From: Diadophis punctatus similis
Taxonomy: Eukaryota > Chordata > Lepidosauria > Squamata > Dipsadidae
Direction of reading: 5' to 3'
Length of the DNA: 64,000 nucleotides
Assembly (NCBI GenBank): GCA_023053685.1
Contig: JALIGW010000002.1
Location: 39,640,720 to 39,704,719, forward strand
Under the pieces are notes generated by a model. That model saw only the letters and a list, made by a program, of their open reading frames with translations, did no database searches and was not told the origin of the DNA. Position 1 is the first letter of the stretch; each line of letters starts with the position of its first letter. A program made the translations under genes and the position numbers. Positions 24,602 to 36,482 of this stretch are shown here, piece after piece.

Positions 24602-24780
24602 TGAGTCATCTTGGAGCATGGGAAAAGTGCCAGAAGGCTCAAGAAGAGCCAATATTGTTCCAATGTTTTAAAAATGGGGAAGTGAATCGAGGAATCTACA
24701 AGCCAACCAGACATCAATATCTAGGAAAATTCAAGAAAAGTGTCCACAAGCACTGAGAAATAATGAGAGGGCAGTAGAAG
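24602..24780 (+). mobile_element. Decayed CR1 scrap
   Basis: GGAAAAGTGCCAGAAGGCTC, AGAGCCAATATTGTTCCAAT and ATCTACAAGCCAACCAGAC correspond to the segment just before the RT palm in the 16-kb CR1 copy (GGGGAACTGCCAGAGGACTG, CTACAGACCCATCAGCCTG). Very diverged. Confidence 0.55.
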
Positions 24781-25519
24781 TCTAATATCACTGTACTTTC
24801 TCAGTCCCTTCACTTCCCACCAATCAGAATATTTCCCTGGGTAAAGGACCTTCTTATTCTAAAATTATCTCATGCTTTTAAAATAGAACTGCTACAGGCC
24901 CAATATTGCTACCCTGGAAGGACTCCAAGCTGCCTTAATGATACACAGTTTTCTAACAAGATATTTAAAAATGTTTCTCATTGGAACATTTGTAGAGCTT
25001 TTAGTGAATTGGATTTTCCTTTCACTTGCATTGCTTTCTATTTTGGCCTTTCTTTGCAATGAGGGCACTAGAAATCAATAAATCCCAAGAGAAGCTCTGG
25101 GGTTGATGCACATACATGAAGAAGGCTTGTGTGGAATCCCCATGAGCAGGAGAGTGAAGGAGGGGAAAAAGCTGACAGATAACAAAAATAGCACTGAACT
25201 AAGCAGACCAAAAGCTGATTCAGTTTAGGCAATTACATTCATTCTCTAAGGCCACTAGGTTTGCTGATCTACGAATCAATTTTCATCCTGTTTTATAGTG
25301 GTGAAAAAGTTTCTGCACTAGTTATCAGGAATCCATTTTGAAACCCAAGGCCAGTAATTGGTATCAAAATGCATATGACACCCAATTCAATGTGTAAATC
25401 TGAATCCAGAGAGGCCCTATTGCTCTATCAACATCAGAAAAAAGTGGTGAGCTAAAGGAAAAAAAGAAGGTCCCTGAATCCTGGTTAGATGGAGGTCTTG
25501 CAAATGAACATTTGGGAGA
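24781..25519. other. Unique sequence, no gene seen
   Basis: Nothing recognised. Confidence 0.45.
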
Positions 25520-25521
25520 TA

Positions 25522-25656
25522 TTGTGTTTCCCCAAAAATAAGACCCTGTCTTATATTTTTTTGAACCCTGAAATAAGCGCTTGGCCTTATTGCCATCCAC
25601 TCAAAAGCCCGATTGGGCTTATTATCAGGGGATGTCTTATTTTGGGGGAAACAGGG
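25522..25656. mobile_element. TA-flanked MITE, TTTCCCCAAAATAAGAC family
   Basis: Left TTGTGTTTCCCCAAAAATAA; right end, reverse-complemented, CCCTGTTTCCCCCAAAATAA. TA at 25520-25521 and 25657-25658. 135 bp, non-coding. The ends belong to a short palindromic family widespread in amniotes; the superfamily is inferred from the TA target only. Confidence 0.8.
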
Positions 25657-25658
25657 TA

Positions 25659-26310
25659 AGTGATAGTATATTATCTAGAAGTGGTTGCACTCTTTCTCTA
25701 AAGAAAGATAAATTACTTAGGATGAGGTGATATTGAATATCTTTTTCAGCTATGGCCATTGTGGACAAAAGTAGCTTACCCACAACACTTAACATCCATC
25801 TGACTTGCTAGCAGTCAACTGGCAATTATGTGAAAAAAAGTCCAAGAGAGAATTGGATTACAGAATTATAAATGGGGAAATTTTGGCTAGAAACTTACAT
25901 GGAGACTGGTGTTCAGCTAATGCACCGCTGATAAATGTTGCTTTATGAGTTTTCCCCCTCACTATCTTGCTCCTAAGTAGGAAATATGGTTGATGTATAA
26001 GTAATTCAGTGGTCATGGCAACCAAGAATAGTGCCTGTGACTCCTGCTGCCTATAACAATTTTTAACAAAGTCTAGCAAGAGAATTTTGTCTTATAAAAG
26101 CAAGACTCCTGACAATCAGACAACTAGTGAGTAATAATCACAGCATATTGTTGCATTGAACTTCATACTGTGAGAATCAAGGTCAGTTCACACATTACAA
26201 AAAAAAAACTTCAAAATTGTCTTTGCTGATGTATTCACATGGCAAACTATGCAATGGAAAGCTGTGCTCAGAATCTACAGACTTCCCATTGTTCTACTTG
26301 AATATATAGA
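25659..26310. other. Unique sequence, no gene seen
   Basis: Nothing recognised. Confidence 0.45.
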
Positions 26311-26311
26311 A

Positions 26312-26730
26312 CATAGAATAACAGAGTGGGAAGGGACCTTGGAGGTCTTCTAGTCCAACCCCCTGCTTAGGCAGGAAGCCTTACACCACTTCAGACAAAT
26401 GGTTATCCAATCTCTTCTTAAAAACTTCCAGTATTGGAGCATTTACAACTTCTGGAGGCAAGTTGTTCCACTGATTAATTGTGATGTCAGGAAATTTCTC
26501 ATTAGCTCTAAGTTGCTTCTCTCCTTGATTAATTTCCACCCATTGCTTTTTGTCCTATCCTCAGATGCTTTGGAGAATAGCCTGACTCCCTCTTCTTTGA
26601 GGCAACCCCTGAGATATTGGAACACTGCTATCATGTCACCCCTAGTCTTTCTTTTCATAAGACTAGACATACCCAGTTCCAGCAACCGTTCTTTATATGT
26701 TTTAGCCTCCAGTCCCCTAATAATCTATTA
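26312..26730 (-). mobile_element. CR1 LINE 3' end (minus)
   Basis: Minus-strand copy of the CR1 C-terminal region and 3' end. The coding part 26685-26443 includes [20 protein letters not shown] and then decays. It begins with the AATAACAGAGTGGGAAGGGA antisense end. Confidence 0.9.
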
Positions 26731-26938
26731 GACAATTATGATTATCATAGGATGTCTACCAGCAAAACTTTTAAAATTATAAACTCACATCAAATGGGTC
26801 TATCCTCCAAAATGTGATGCTTTGGGCAAGGATATATAAATGGAAAATTATTGGCTCCCTGTTGCTCTTATTTTGGTGTACAGCATAGTTGTGTCACTGC
26901 TGGTCAAAACTGAAGTTACAATTTTGGACTATCCAGGA

Positions 26939-27249
26939 CAGGGGTGAAATCCTCCCGGTTCGCTCTTACCTGTCGGTCGTCGCAGAGCGGATGGAGCTGG
27001 TGGCATTCGCGGCATGGGGCTGCCCCCGTCTGCTTCCCCCACCCGCTTGGATGCTGCCATTTGAGTTCTTTTGCCCTCTGTGCATGCAGAATGCTTTGCG
27101 CATGTGCAGAGGGCAAAATAACTCAAATGGCAGCATCCAGGTGGGTGGGGGGAAGTGGGTGGGGGCAGCCCCGCGCCGCGACCGTGACCGGCTCCATCGG
27201 CTCTGTGACGACCGACAGGTAAGAGCGAACCAGGAGGAGTTCACCCCTG
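26939..27249. mobile_element. hAT MITE, CAGnGGTGG group, copy 6 (foldback)
   Basis: Perfect duplication ATCCAGGA (26931-26938, 27250-27257). Starts CAGGGGTGAAATCC, ends GAGTTCACCCCTG. Nearly the whole element is one long inverted repeat centred near 27094, with arms of about 150 bp, so a transcript would fold into a long hairpin. Open frames on both strands are mirror images. Confidence 0.92.
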
Positions 27250-27257
27250 ATCCAGGA

Positions 27258-27711
27258 GCATCCCACATATGGGGCATCTTTTATTCTCAAATTCTATTTT
27301 ACAGCCTCTAGATCCCCACTCCAGCAGTGCAGTGGCATTCAATAGGGAAATGTATTTATTTACAGTGGGAAAAAATTAATTGTGTTAAATCTTAAAATGA
27401 TTTAAAGTGCTCAAAAAGGCTATCTTCTACAGTCATACATTTTTTCTATAGAGAAAATGAAACAGTTCAAAAGTTATTATCAAGAACATAAGAAAAAGGC
27501 TTGCTAAATTAGGCCAAAGGCCATCGTTCAGAAAATGGCTTTTAAATTATCTAACTGAAAACCATCAGCACACAAAATGGCACCAGATTCCAAGGTTCAA
27601 TTATGAATTTGTTTATACATTTGCAATAATTTGTATGCTACCTACTTATTAGAGTCTGGGCAACTTACAATTATTAAGTCATTAAAACAATTTTCAACAT
27701 AAAATCAATAC
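27258..27711. other. Unique sequence, no gene seen
   Basis: Nothing recognised. Confidence 0.4.
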
Positions 27712-27719
27712 ATTTGTTT

Positions 27720-28335
27720 CAGGGGCGGGTTCCTAATTTTTTTACTACCATTCTGTGGGCATGGCTTATTTTGTGGGTGTGGCTTGCCGGGTGGGCGTGG
27801 GCCCCGGGAGCTTGGCAGTGGCCGGAGAAACGGGGGAGCATTGCCCACCCGCAATGCAGCCCCCCGCAGCGGGAGCAGCAAGACCACGGCAGCGGTTCTT
27901 CTAGGAGGCTCCATCCGGCCTGAATGCTTCTCCCCATTCGATGATCCTAGGCTCCTGCCACCCGTTCCCCCTCTCCTCAGCAGCTCGAGAAGCCTCGAAG
28001 GTGCGAAAATGCCTGGGATCATCATCGCACGTTCGTGGCTTCTCGGACTGCTGAAGGGAGGAGAACTGAGATAGGTCCTGTCGCCCGTTCTTTCAGCGTC
28101 TCACGCGCTCCCTCAGCCATCCTCCCCTGCTTGGACTCACTGTGGGGTAGGAAGGCAGCGCATGCGCAGTGCCGGAAGCTCGGCTTCTGGGCATGCGCAG
28201 AAGAAAATTTTAAAAATTTTTTTTTTTAATGGCGGTGCCCAGGCACCAGCAACCGACTGCACCGGTACTGTGATGTCACCAGCGGGCCACTACCGGTGCT
28301 ATAGAGTGGACCGCACTGGTAGGAACCCACCACTG
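27720..28335. mobile_element. hAT MITE, CAGnGGTGG group, copy 7 (616 bp)
   Basis: Perfect duplication ATTTGTTT (27712-27719, 28336-28343). Starts CAGGGGCGGGTTCC, ends GGAACCCACCACTG. The longest of the group. Its 3' two thirds align with copy 3 at 6243-6674, but it carries about 190 bp of extra GC-rich interior (about 27800-28035). It contains GCGCATGCGCA at 28158-28168 and an AATGGCGGTGCCC block near 28228. No transposase domain. Confidence 0.92.
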
Positions 28336-28343
28336 ATTTGTTT

Positions 28344-29184
28344 CCACACAAATCATTGTGGCCTAGTAAGGAGTGCTTTTACAAAATGCTTCCTTTTATT
28401 AGTGCTGAATCCCCTATTTCAACAGATGACCCCAAGTTTTAACATTATTGGAAAGGAAGAAAAATATATATTTTGCTAAAAGAGAGTATTTTCTAAATTA
28501 TGAATGACTTCATATATCTGTTTCTCTTTGCCTAGTTTTGCTCCAAGCTAAAAAAAAACCAACCCCAAAGTATATCAACTTTCCTCAAAGGAAATATATT
28601 TTTTGTCATTTCTGCATTTTTTCTATCCTTTTTCAGAGATGACAACTAAAACTGTAGCAATATTCCAAATGCAATTGCACCGTAGATTTAGAGTAATGTT
28701 CTTACTGCAGACTGGCAGACTTATTTTCAATGAAAATATAAGTTCAAATGCTGTGATTGCTCTCAGGCCTTCTCCTTCATATATCCATAGGACTGTATCA
28801 CATGTCTTTTATGAAATTTGAAAGTTGAACTATTTGAAAGTTTCCAAAATAGGATAGTGGAGCAACCCCTTTTAATCAGCTAAGGTTAACAATACGAAAT
28901 CAATAAATTCATGTGTTAGATATCAAAGTAAAAGACAACTTAGATACCAACACAACACAACACAACACAAAACATCATGCCATAAGATATCAGTCTAATT
29001 ATCAATTAGACCATGTCAAGTACCTTTTTTTCCATATTAGCTTTTGCATGTTGAAAAGCTTTTGCATTTGCAAAGCTCACCTAGCCTCTTTACTCATTAT
29101 TGGAAATGGAGACACTTATCTCTTTTCCTGCTTTGGTAGAGTTTGAACGGCTTTCTATCCCAGTGATCAGTGTTCTGTTCCTTG
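28344..29184. other. Unique sequence, no gene seen
   Basis: A short (ACAAC)n run lies at 28951-28971; otherwise nothing recognised. Confidence 0.45.
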
Positions 29185-29192
29185 CTTTAGAA

Positions 29193-29327
29193 CAGGGGTA
29201 GGCAAAGTTGGCTCTTCTATGACTCATGGACTTCAACTCCCAGACTTTCTGAGCCAATCATGCTAGCTCAGGAATTCTGGGAATTGAAGTCCACGAGTCA
29301 TAGAAGAGCCAACTTTGCCTACCTCTG
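29193..29327. mobile_element. hAT MITE with ~50-bp inverted ends, Buster-type target
   Basis: Perfect duplication CTTTAGAA (29185-29192, 29328-29335). Left CAGGGGTAGGCAAAGTTGGC; the right end, reverse-complemented, is CAGAGGTAGGCAAAGTTGGC. The inverted ends continue with few mismatches for about 50 bp each, leaving a ~35-bp centre. 135 bp. Confidence 0.95.
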
Positions 29328-29982
29328 CTTTAGAACATACCAGTAACAACAAACAGCAATTAATAAATCAACAGATTTGGAAAATTATACAATTCATTAT
29401 AATGCTGTGCGCTCCATGTAGGCATCAGAAGGGTATCTTGACTTCTTCACATTGCTGTTGACTCTTACCATCGATTTGGCATGAATATATTTACATGGTT
29501 CTACATTCCAAATATTCAAATATTCTCCATGTGAAGGCGAATTATACACTATACATTAATCAGCAGGACTACTGTGCTGCACCACACATCCACTACCCTT
29601 AACCCCTCAACCACATGTGAAAGGCTTAGGAAAACAATATTTTGAATGTTCTCTTTAACCTATAGGGAGAGTTTCTATCTCCAGATTGGAACTTTCCCGT
29701 ACTCTTACCTCAAGCTTTTGAAGTTTGCATGTGTACTCCTCTATCCTTTTTCATTCCACATTTGATTCTTATTTCTTTTTCTGCCAAACACTGCCCAACA
29801 ACACGAAAGATATTTTTAGGCTTAAAGGTCTGGTTCTTTCTGACATCATTTTAGGACATTCTTGACAATTGCATGGTAATTCTCAAAGGAGCCTCAGCTT
29901 TTCCTAAAGGCAGTCTTCCTTCTGCAAAGTATGTTGCTTATTTCTCAAGGTCTCAAACAAATGAAAGTGGTTTTTTTTTGAA

Positions 29983-30035
29983 CTTAGCAACTTTAAGATG
30001 GGCGGATTTCAATTCCCAGAATCCCCCAGTGTTTG
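29983..30035. mobile_element. hAT mini-MITE scrap
   Basis: AGCAACTTTAAGATGGGCGG and TTTCAATTCCCAGAATCCCC are the antisense of the small family at 12.3 and 37.9 kb. Ends not defined. Confidence 0.5.
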
Positions 30036-30796
30036 GGAGAGAATAATATCTCATAGAGGCGATTTAGATCTTTTCTTGGAATTCAGACAATTAGAAATAA
30101 AGCCGAGATTAAAAGTGTAATAGAAAATATTATTTCGGTACAAAAACAATAAATCCTGAATAATTACATCTTTGCTAAGAAACACGACCGTTCAGGTCAA
30201 CAGCTAAATAAGAAGAGAATTAATGGTGGTTTAGGAATGCACACATGCACACTCATCATATCACGTGTTCTGCTTATATTGGAATGTACCATAATATTAG
30301 GATAGGGGTGCATCATCCTGTATAGACACGCAACTGACAATATTCACTACGTGACACCCAGCTAGCTGTATGGACTCCCTAGCCAGTTGAAAGCCACAGT
30401 TCTTAAAGTTACCAAGTTTTTAAAAAAACCACTGAACTAAAGTACTGAAAAACCTGAGCATATCAAGCACTACTCAACCTTTTGCTACTCAAGCTCCTAA
30501 ATATAGCATGTTTTAAAACAGTTTCTTTCTCTCTGTCTGTTCTCTATACTTATTTTAGACTTCATTTAATTTGCATTTCACTCTTTATTTTGCATTTCAA
30601 ATTTAATTACTAAGTTCCCCCAAGTAAAATAGTTTTCTCTAGCCCCCATTCTTATTCTTCCTCCTTGTCTGAGAAAGAGCCATAAAGTGGTCCATGACAG
30701 GCAAAAATCTACAAGAGAGAGTTGGTTCCATTTACAAATAAACTTATCCCAGCTAACTCATAAATAATTACCCAAATTTATTTATTATATTTAAAA
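30036..30796. other. Unique sequence, no gene seen
   Basis: Nothing recognised. Confidence 0.45.
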
Positions 30797-30804
30797 CTAT
30801 AGTA

Positions 30805-31234
30805 CAGTGATGGCAAACCTTTTTTGGTTCGCGTGCCAAAAAGGGGGGGTGCGCGCGTTAGCACGTGCTCGTGTGCCCACACCCATTCCCTCCCCCCACG
30901 CATGCGCACCCCCCATGCTGCCCCCTGCACATGCACACACACCCCCCACCCCTGCGCAAAGGCCTTACCGGAGCCTGGGATGGTAAAAAACGATGAAACG
31001 GGCAAACCGGAAGTTCAGAAAAACGCACTTCCGGTTTGTACGTTTCGTCATTTTTTGCATTCCGGGGCTTCAGGAAGCTTCCCTGAACCCTCCGGAGTGC
31101 AAAAAACAGCTCACTGGCAAACTGGAAGTGCATTTTTCCGCACTTCCGGTTTGCCGGTGGGCAACGCTCGTGTGCCCTCCGCTATGGCTCCTCGTGCCCC
31201 CTGTGGCACGCGTGCCATAGGTTCGCCATCACGG
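30805..31234. mobile_element. hAT MITE, GATGGCAAACC ends, Buster-type target
   Basis: Perfect duplication CTATAGTA (30797-30804, 31235-31242). Starts CAGTGATGGCAAACC; the right end, reverse-complemented, reads CCGTGATGGCGAACC. Inverted interior (TTCGCGTGCCA against TGGCACGCGTGCC; AACCGGAAGT/ACTTCCGGTT). 430 bp, non-coding. Confidence 0.93.
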
Positions 31235-32877
31235 CTATAGTAGAACCGCAGGTAAACAGCCACCATACAACACATGTTTATGTGCTTCATGAGGTGAATT
31301 AATATTGTGAATGACAAAGAGGCACTTCTCTGAAGGACCAACTAGAAATTTGCACTATTCCAGACCCTGCAAATCAGCTCCAGGTATGTCATATCTGCAT
31401 TCAGCAGGTGAATTATTTTTTTTATCTCACCTTAGTTGTAATGTGTCTGAAATTGCACTAATGGAAATTATTTTGTTTCAAGGCCTGCAGAATTTGTCAT
31501 TTTTCTGCTAAAACTCTTGCGTCATCCCACTTCTCAACTCATACTATGCTGAGAAACATTAGCAACCACTCATGAATCTAAAAATATAAGGGTGAGGGAG
31601 AATAATATCAAAATGTATTTTTGTCTCTTTTGTGGAATGGAAGTGAAGGGATTTTAGCATTCCAGAACTAGTATGAGTTGAGGTGTGAGTTGAATGGTTT
31701 TGGATTTCCTCTTAGGGACTGAATGTTCTGGGGCATCCCCATAGAAGGTTTAAAAAAATGGGAAGAAGTCAGCCATAAATGTGCAATTGAAAATATTTTC
31801 CTTTTTACATAACACACATTGAAAAGGGGTAGGATTTTGATTGTGCAATCATGACCACTATCATGGTTTTTTTTAAAAGTCTTGTTGGAGGCATTTATGA
31901 ATTGGCTCAGGAATGTTTTATGGAAATTAGGTAGGTAGAAATGAGAGTAATGTGGAAGTGCTCCAGATCTGGACTGCAAAAAATTGTATGAGCGGGAAAG
32001 AAAAAAAGGTAAAATGGATTCTTTTGGCGTTGATTTGTCCATGGAAGGAAATATGCATGATCCTCTACCCTTCCTTAATTCAGACTGAGTTAGCTGGAGA
32101 AGATATCTCTTTTGGGGAAAACTTTTTTGCATCCTAAAAGTTGGAGGAAAAGGAGTCCCCTAGATCCCCCAAAATGGGATCTATCCATCAGTTTAGATTG
32201 TAGATTTTTTTTAACAAGGCAGTATAGCTATATTTTGATATTTTGTTCTACTCATTTATATGATGGAAAAAGGTCTGGTGAGTACTTCTGAGTGTTCCAT
32301 TGCATATTATAGTATTTTGCAGTCTTTAGTTAGCATTAAATATTGGTTACAGAGTATTGTTGTTCCCAGAAATGAGATTGAGTCATCAAGTTTTAATTAT
32401 CAGCTTAGTGTCTTGCATATGGAACAATTCTGAGGAAAGCAACATTTGTATACCAGATCTTCTCCTTACAGTTCCAACTTGGGTGCAAAGAAGCGATTTT
32501 GATATGGGGATTCTGCATGTAACTGGGACAATATGTTATTATCCTTCCATATATTATATTATGGAAACATCTGGTGGGTATACTTCCATCTTGGTCACAC
32601 ATGTCACATCATCTGATAGCAACTGGGAAAGTGGAGGCAAGAGCTTTGATGAGGCTCATATAACTTGAGGGAGAAGGGAGGAAATGTATTTTACCACATG
32701 TACAAACCAATTTTTAAGGTACCGATTTCAGTGCAGGAATGTTTGCATGGTAGGTGTATAGGAATAGTTTTAAAAAAGTTTGTCTCTGGTTGCGTGTCTT
32801 CATATCCTTAGTTCCTATACCCAAGGCATCACTATTAGGTACTGAAATGAGGATTGGATTCAGATTTAAGACTTTTT

Positions 32878-32941
32878 GATGAGTTATAGGCCAAGGTTGA
32901 TATTTAGTTGATGAGTTATAGTCCAAAGTTGATATTTAGTT
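32878..32941. repeat. 32-bp tandem duplication
   Basis: GATGAGTTATAGGCCAAGGT... is repeated immediately as GATGAGTTATAGTCCAAAGT..., with two mismatches. Confidence 0.9.
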
Positions 32942-33354
32942 GATATTTTCAAAGAACTTATGTAGAAGAAAAATAATTTGTGTTAATATAAACACTAACA
33001 TTTTCTTGTTCCTATAGAAATGAGCTCAAAAGTAGTGAGTTATTCCAACTCCTGTCACAGGAGGATGATGCCACAGTAGGAGCTAATGCTGAATAGGATA
33101 TCATTCTGCTATGAATTATAGAAACCTCTGTGAGAATAGCAAACTATCCTGAGAATTATTTATCCAATCTCAGCTTTGTGCAAACTCAGTATTGACTGAC
33201 AAGGAATTCCACAATAATAAGCAATAAAGTATGGCACATTGTATTTCTCTCCACTTAGCTACCTAACCCCATTTTGATAGTTGTCTCTTTTTTAAAAAAA
33301 ATGGAGAGGGAACATCAAATGCTAAGCCAATAATGTAGCTCTGGATTTAACATA

Positions 33355-33475
33355 GAGTGGTGTGGAGTGGTGTAGTGTGGTGTGGTGTGGTGTGAAGTGG
33401 AGTGGTGTGATGTGGTGTGGTGTGGGATGGGATGGGATGGAATGGAATAGAATATAATGGAATGGAATGGAATGG
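33355..33475. repeat. Pentanucleotide array
   Basis: Grades from GTGTG/GAGTG units to GGGAT and then GGAAT/TGGAA units: a five-base repeat changing unit sequence along its length. Confidence 0.9.
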
Positions 33476-34257
33476 TATAGCCATAGCAGAAGCTAGCAAA
33501 TGGAGGCTATGGACTAAAACAGGAACACTTTAAATCTGTTTTTAAATATCTCTTTGTAAGTATTTTATAAGTGCTGGTATATATATTATGTGGCTATTAC
33601 AATTCAAAATCCAGAGTCCCCTTGCTTTTAAAATAAATTCTGCTTGGACAAGTCATTCAAATATAATTACAATGAGATATTTTCTCCTATCACCTCTGTC
33701 TCTTAAATGTATTGTGCTTGATTTTTAAAGGAGGACAATCATGCCTAAAGGACAGACTAAAACTCTGATTGCTGTGATGCTTACTCTGCAGAAGAAATTG
33801 TAAAAGTTGGAGAAGGAATTTAAAGCATTCAGAAAGCAAAACAAACAAAAATAGGCTGTTAACTTTATCCCATGCAGCTACGCTGGGGGGAAAAAATGGC
33901 GTCAAAGTTATTTGCAACTTGCTAGTTAAACCAGTTTCACTTAAACTGCTGCAGCTTGCAATTTAAGAGAAACTGATTTAAGGGCAAAAAACACTTCTCT
34001 TTGTTTAGTAATAAAAGGCATGTTGTTGCCATTATAAAACAATGTGTAGTTAGAATGTCTGGCACTCTGTTACAATTCAGCTAGGTACGAGCAGATTATG
34101 AAGAAAAAAATGAAGAATTAACAAGAAAATTGTACGTGTATGGAAAATAAACTTTTCCCACCGTATTTCATGTTACATTCATCTTGAATAACCATAGATG
34201 ACAAACCACTTTTATTAGAAATAGTAAGTAGAAAACCATTTGACAATATAAAGGTGA

Positions 34258-34415
34258 CAGAGTAAGGGGCGTGCATAAGTGCACCACTGTGCCTACCGTC
34301 CCTGTCTTACTGTCCTATTGTCCTCATTTATCTGTAATTCTTTACTTATGTTTATACAAACACCTCCTATCTTGTACATGTTTGACAAATAAACAAATAA
34401 ATAAATAAATAAAAT
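34258..34415 (+). mobile_element. LINE 3' end with (AAAT)n tail
   Basis: AAGGGGCGTGCATAAGTGCA and GTGCCTACCGTCCCTGTCTT, ending TTGACAAATAAACAAATAAA. The same 3' end recurs at 46.85-47.0 kb. No coding part; clade not determined. Confidence 0.7.
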
Positions 34416-34570
34416 TAAAGCAGATTGCAAGAACTGATGATATATTTTCATTTCCTTTCAAAATTGAGAGTTTATGATCATTTATCATCTATATTGTTAA
34501 TTAGAATGCCTAACGTTGGTAAGGTTATGTGATTTCTCTTTTTTTAGGTAAAAGACTAATTATGCTTAGA

Positions 34571-34628
34571 GAAGGCTGTAAAGCACTATGAAGCGGTATA
34601 TAAGTCTAAGTGCTATTGCTATTGCTAT
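34571..34628 (+). mobile_element. SINE 3' fragment
   Basis: GCTGTAAAGCACTATGAAGC and GGTATATAAGTCTAAGTGCT followed by (GCTATT)n: the 3' end of the tRNA-SINE family at 37.7, 42.1, 46.1 and 61.8 kb. Confidence 0.8.
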
Positions 34629-35429
34629 GTCCCTATTGTGTGAATTTTAAAAATAGAAAAAATACATGTATTATTCAATAGAATTGGGTTCATTTTTTTT
34701 ACACCTGGAGGAGGTAATCAATTTAAAAGTGAAAAAGTCTTCCAGGTTCCAAACTCAGGAAAGCCACCAAATTCTTATAACATGTTATTCAAAAGTTCAA
34801 AGTAATAAAAGTAAAATATTTTTTTAAAACTCCGCTCTTATATGATCTTAGTATTACATTGAGGCTATGCTGAGTAAGAGGAGGTTAAATAAGCTGCCTT
34901 AAACTTTTCTTTGCAATACGGTATCCAGCCATCTCAATGTGACCCTGAGATCACAATATCATGTCATTGAAATTCAATAGCAAAATAGCTACTTTGGAGT
35001 ATTTTTAAATTCAAAATTAAAGGTAAAATAAAGTGGGAAAGTGCCCAAATCTTCCATAATACCAATTCTAGACCATTTGTTTGGGTTTTTGGGTTTGTTG
35101 TATTTTTAAAGATGGTGTTAAGAGTTAGAGGACTCTGTGAGACCAATCACTTCCATTTCAATCATTTAGCATCCTCTCAAAATAAAAAGACTGTAATTAA
35201 TCACAAAATTAACAATTTTTAATGAAGTTCAAAATATGAAAATGTTAGTGGGGTTTGAATCCCAGACCCTTTCTGCTTCTCTTCTGACAAATAATCTTTC
35301 TATATCAACATTGTTTTCCTGTGAGAATCAACACTCAAAGACTAATTAGTGGGGTGGGGGGGACAGCTTAATTCCACCTGAGCCTACCCCCCAAGTATGT
35401 ATGTGCTGAATGGATGTTGCTGTTTTAAA
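34629..35429. other. Unique sequence, no gene seen
   Basis: An isolated box B-like GGTTTGAATCCCAGA near 35254 has no matching box A. Confidence 0.4.
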
Positions 35430-35575
35430 TAACCGTTTTAAATTTTGTACTTGTTTTTAATTCTTTGTAATTTTTGATTATTCTTGTATTTCTCTTTGTT
35501 GTACGCCGCCCTGAGTCCCTCGGGAGTTGGGCGGCATATAAGAATAACAAAATAAATAAATAAATAAATAAACTG
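35430..35575 (+). mobile_element. LINE 3' end, GCCGCC type
   Basis: 3' UTR-like T-rich stretch, then TACGCCGCCCTGAGTCCCTC and GGGAGTTGGGCGGCATATAA, ending in (AAAT)n. The GCCGCCC/GGGCGGC pair can form a terminal stem. Antisense copies lie at 22.86, 41.92 and 50.92 kb. Confidence 0.75.
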
Positions 35576-36053
35576 ATTCCAGCTGTAAAGTCATATACAC
35601 AGTGCACTGCAAGGTGGCTTATGTCTTTGATCAACTATATTATCAATCAGCACTGAGATGAATACTGTGTATAGATTGTGCAGAAGCTAGTAACTAGTTG
35701 TTGATGCTAGTCATTTTAGATATTTGTCATCTGTCTCCCACTGTTGACTCCAAGCAAATGAAATATAGTGAATCTAAGAGTGCAGAATGCAGAAAAACTT
35801 ACATTCAGTTCCATCAGTAATCAGCTTGAGAAGATTTTTGAGTTTTCTTCTTGTTTTGGCATATTGGGTTCTGATGGAATACTGACTGCTTTGTATGCAT
35901 GAGAATGTATGAGAAAATGGGTAAAGTGCAATATAATTGGACGTTATTGAGACACTTTATTAGAAGAAAGTTAGATGAAGTTCAGAGAAAGGCAGTGAAA
36001 ATGAGGAGCAGTTTAGAAACTACATTGCGTAAAGACAGATTGAACATATGAAC
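35576..36053. other. Unique sequence, no gene seen
   Basis: Nothing recognised. Confidence 0.4.
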
Positions 36054-36061
36054 ATTTAGCC

Positions 36062-36337
36062 CAGTGGTAAAATCCATTTTTTTTACTACTGGTTCTGTGG
36101 GCGTGGCTTGGTGGGCATGGTGTGGCTTGGTGGGTGTGGCTTGGTGGGCATGGTAGGGGAAGGATATTGCAAAATCCCCATTCCCTCCCCACTCCTGAGG
36201 GAAGGATATTACAAAATCTCCATTCCCACCCAACTCTGAGGCCAGCCAGAGGTGGTATTTGCCGGTTCTCTGAACTACTCAAAATTTCTGCTATTGGTTC
36301 TCCGGAGCCTGTTAGAACCTGCTGGATTTCACCCCTG
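36062..36337. mobile_element. hAT MITE, CAGnGGTGG group, copy 8 (chimeric)
   Basis: Perfect duplication ATTTAGCC (36054-36061, 36338-36345). Starts CAGTGGTAAAATCC, ends GGATTTCACCCCTG. An internal terminus-like CAGAGGTGGTATTTGCC at 36249 means the right ~90 bp look like a complete smaller MITE end fused to another. It is the inverted relative of copy 11. Confidence 0.92.
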
Positions 36338-36482
36338 ATTTAGCCCCGAGAAGAGTTAGGAAAGATTTGATAGCTCTTTTCAAGTACCTCTTTCTTTTAT
36401 ATACAAAATAATGCTAAGATGTATATTTTATCATCTAAGAATACAGAATATATAATAATGGACTTAAGCTACATTCCAATTA

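Larger units (their letters stand above)
31243..34257. other. 3-kb block without recognised repeats
   Basis: The largest repeat-poor block. It holds a 154-codon minus frame at 31668-32132 and a 103-codon plus frame at 32357-32668; neither resembles a family I know. A 32-bp tandem duplication lies at 32878-32941 and a pentanucleotide array at 33355-33475. Confidence 0.4.

Noticed and set aside
31668..32132. Host protein-coding exon
   Set aside because: No splice signals or recognisable domain; composition fits a chance frame opposite AT-rich sequence.
35228..35280. SINE head with box B-like GGTTTGAATCCCAGA
   Set aside because: No box A within range and no SINE body downstream.
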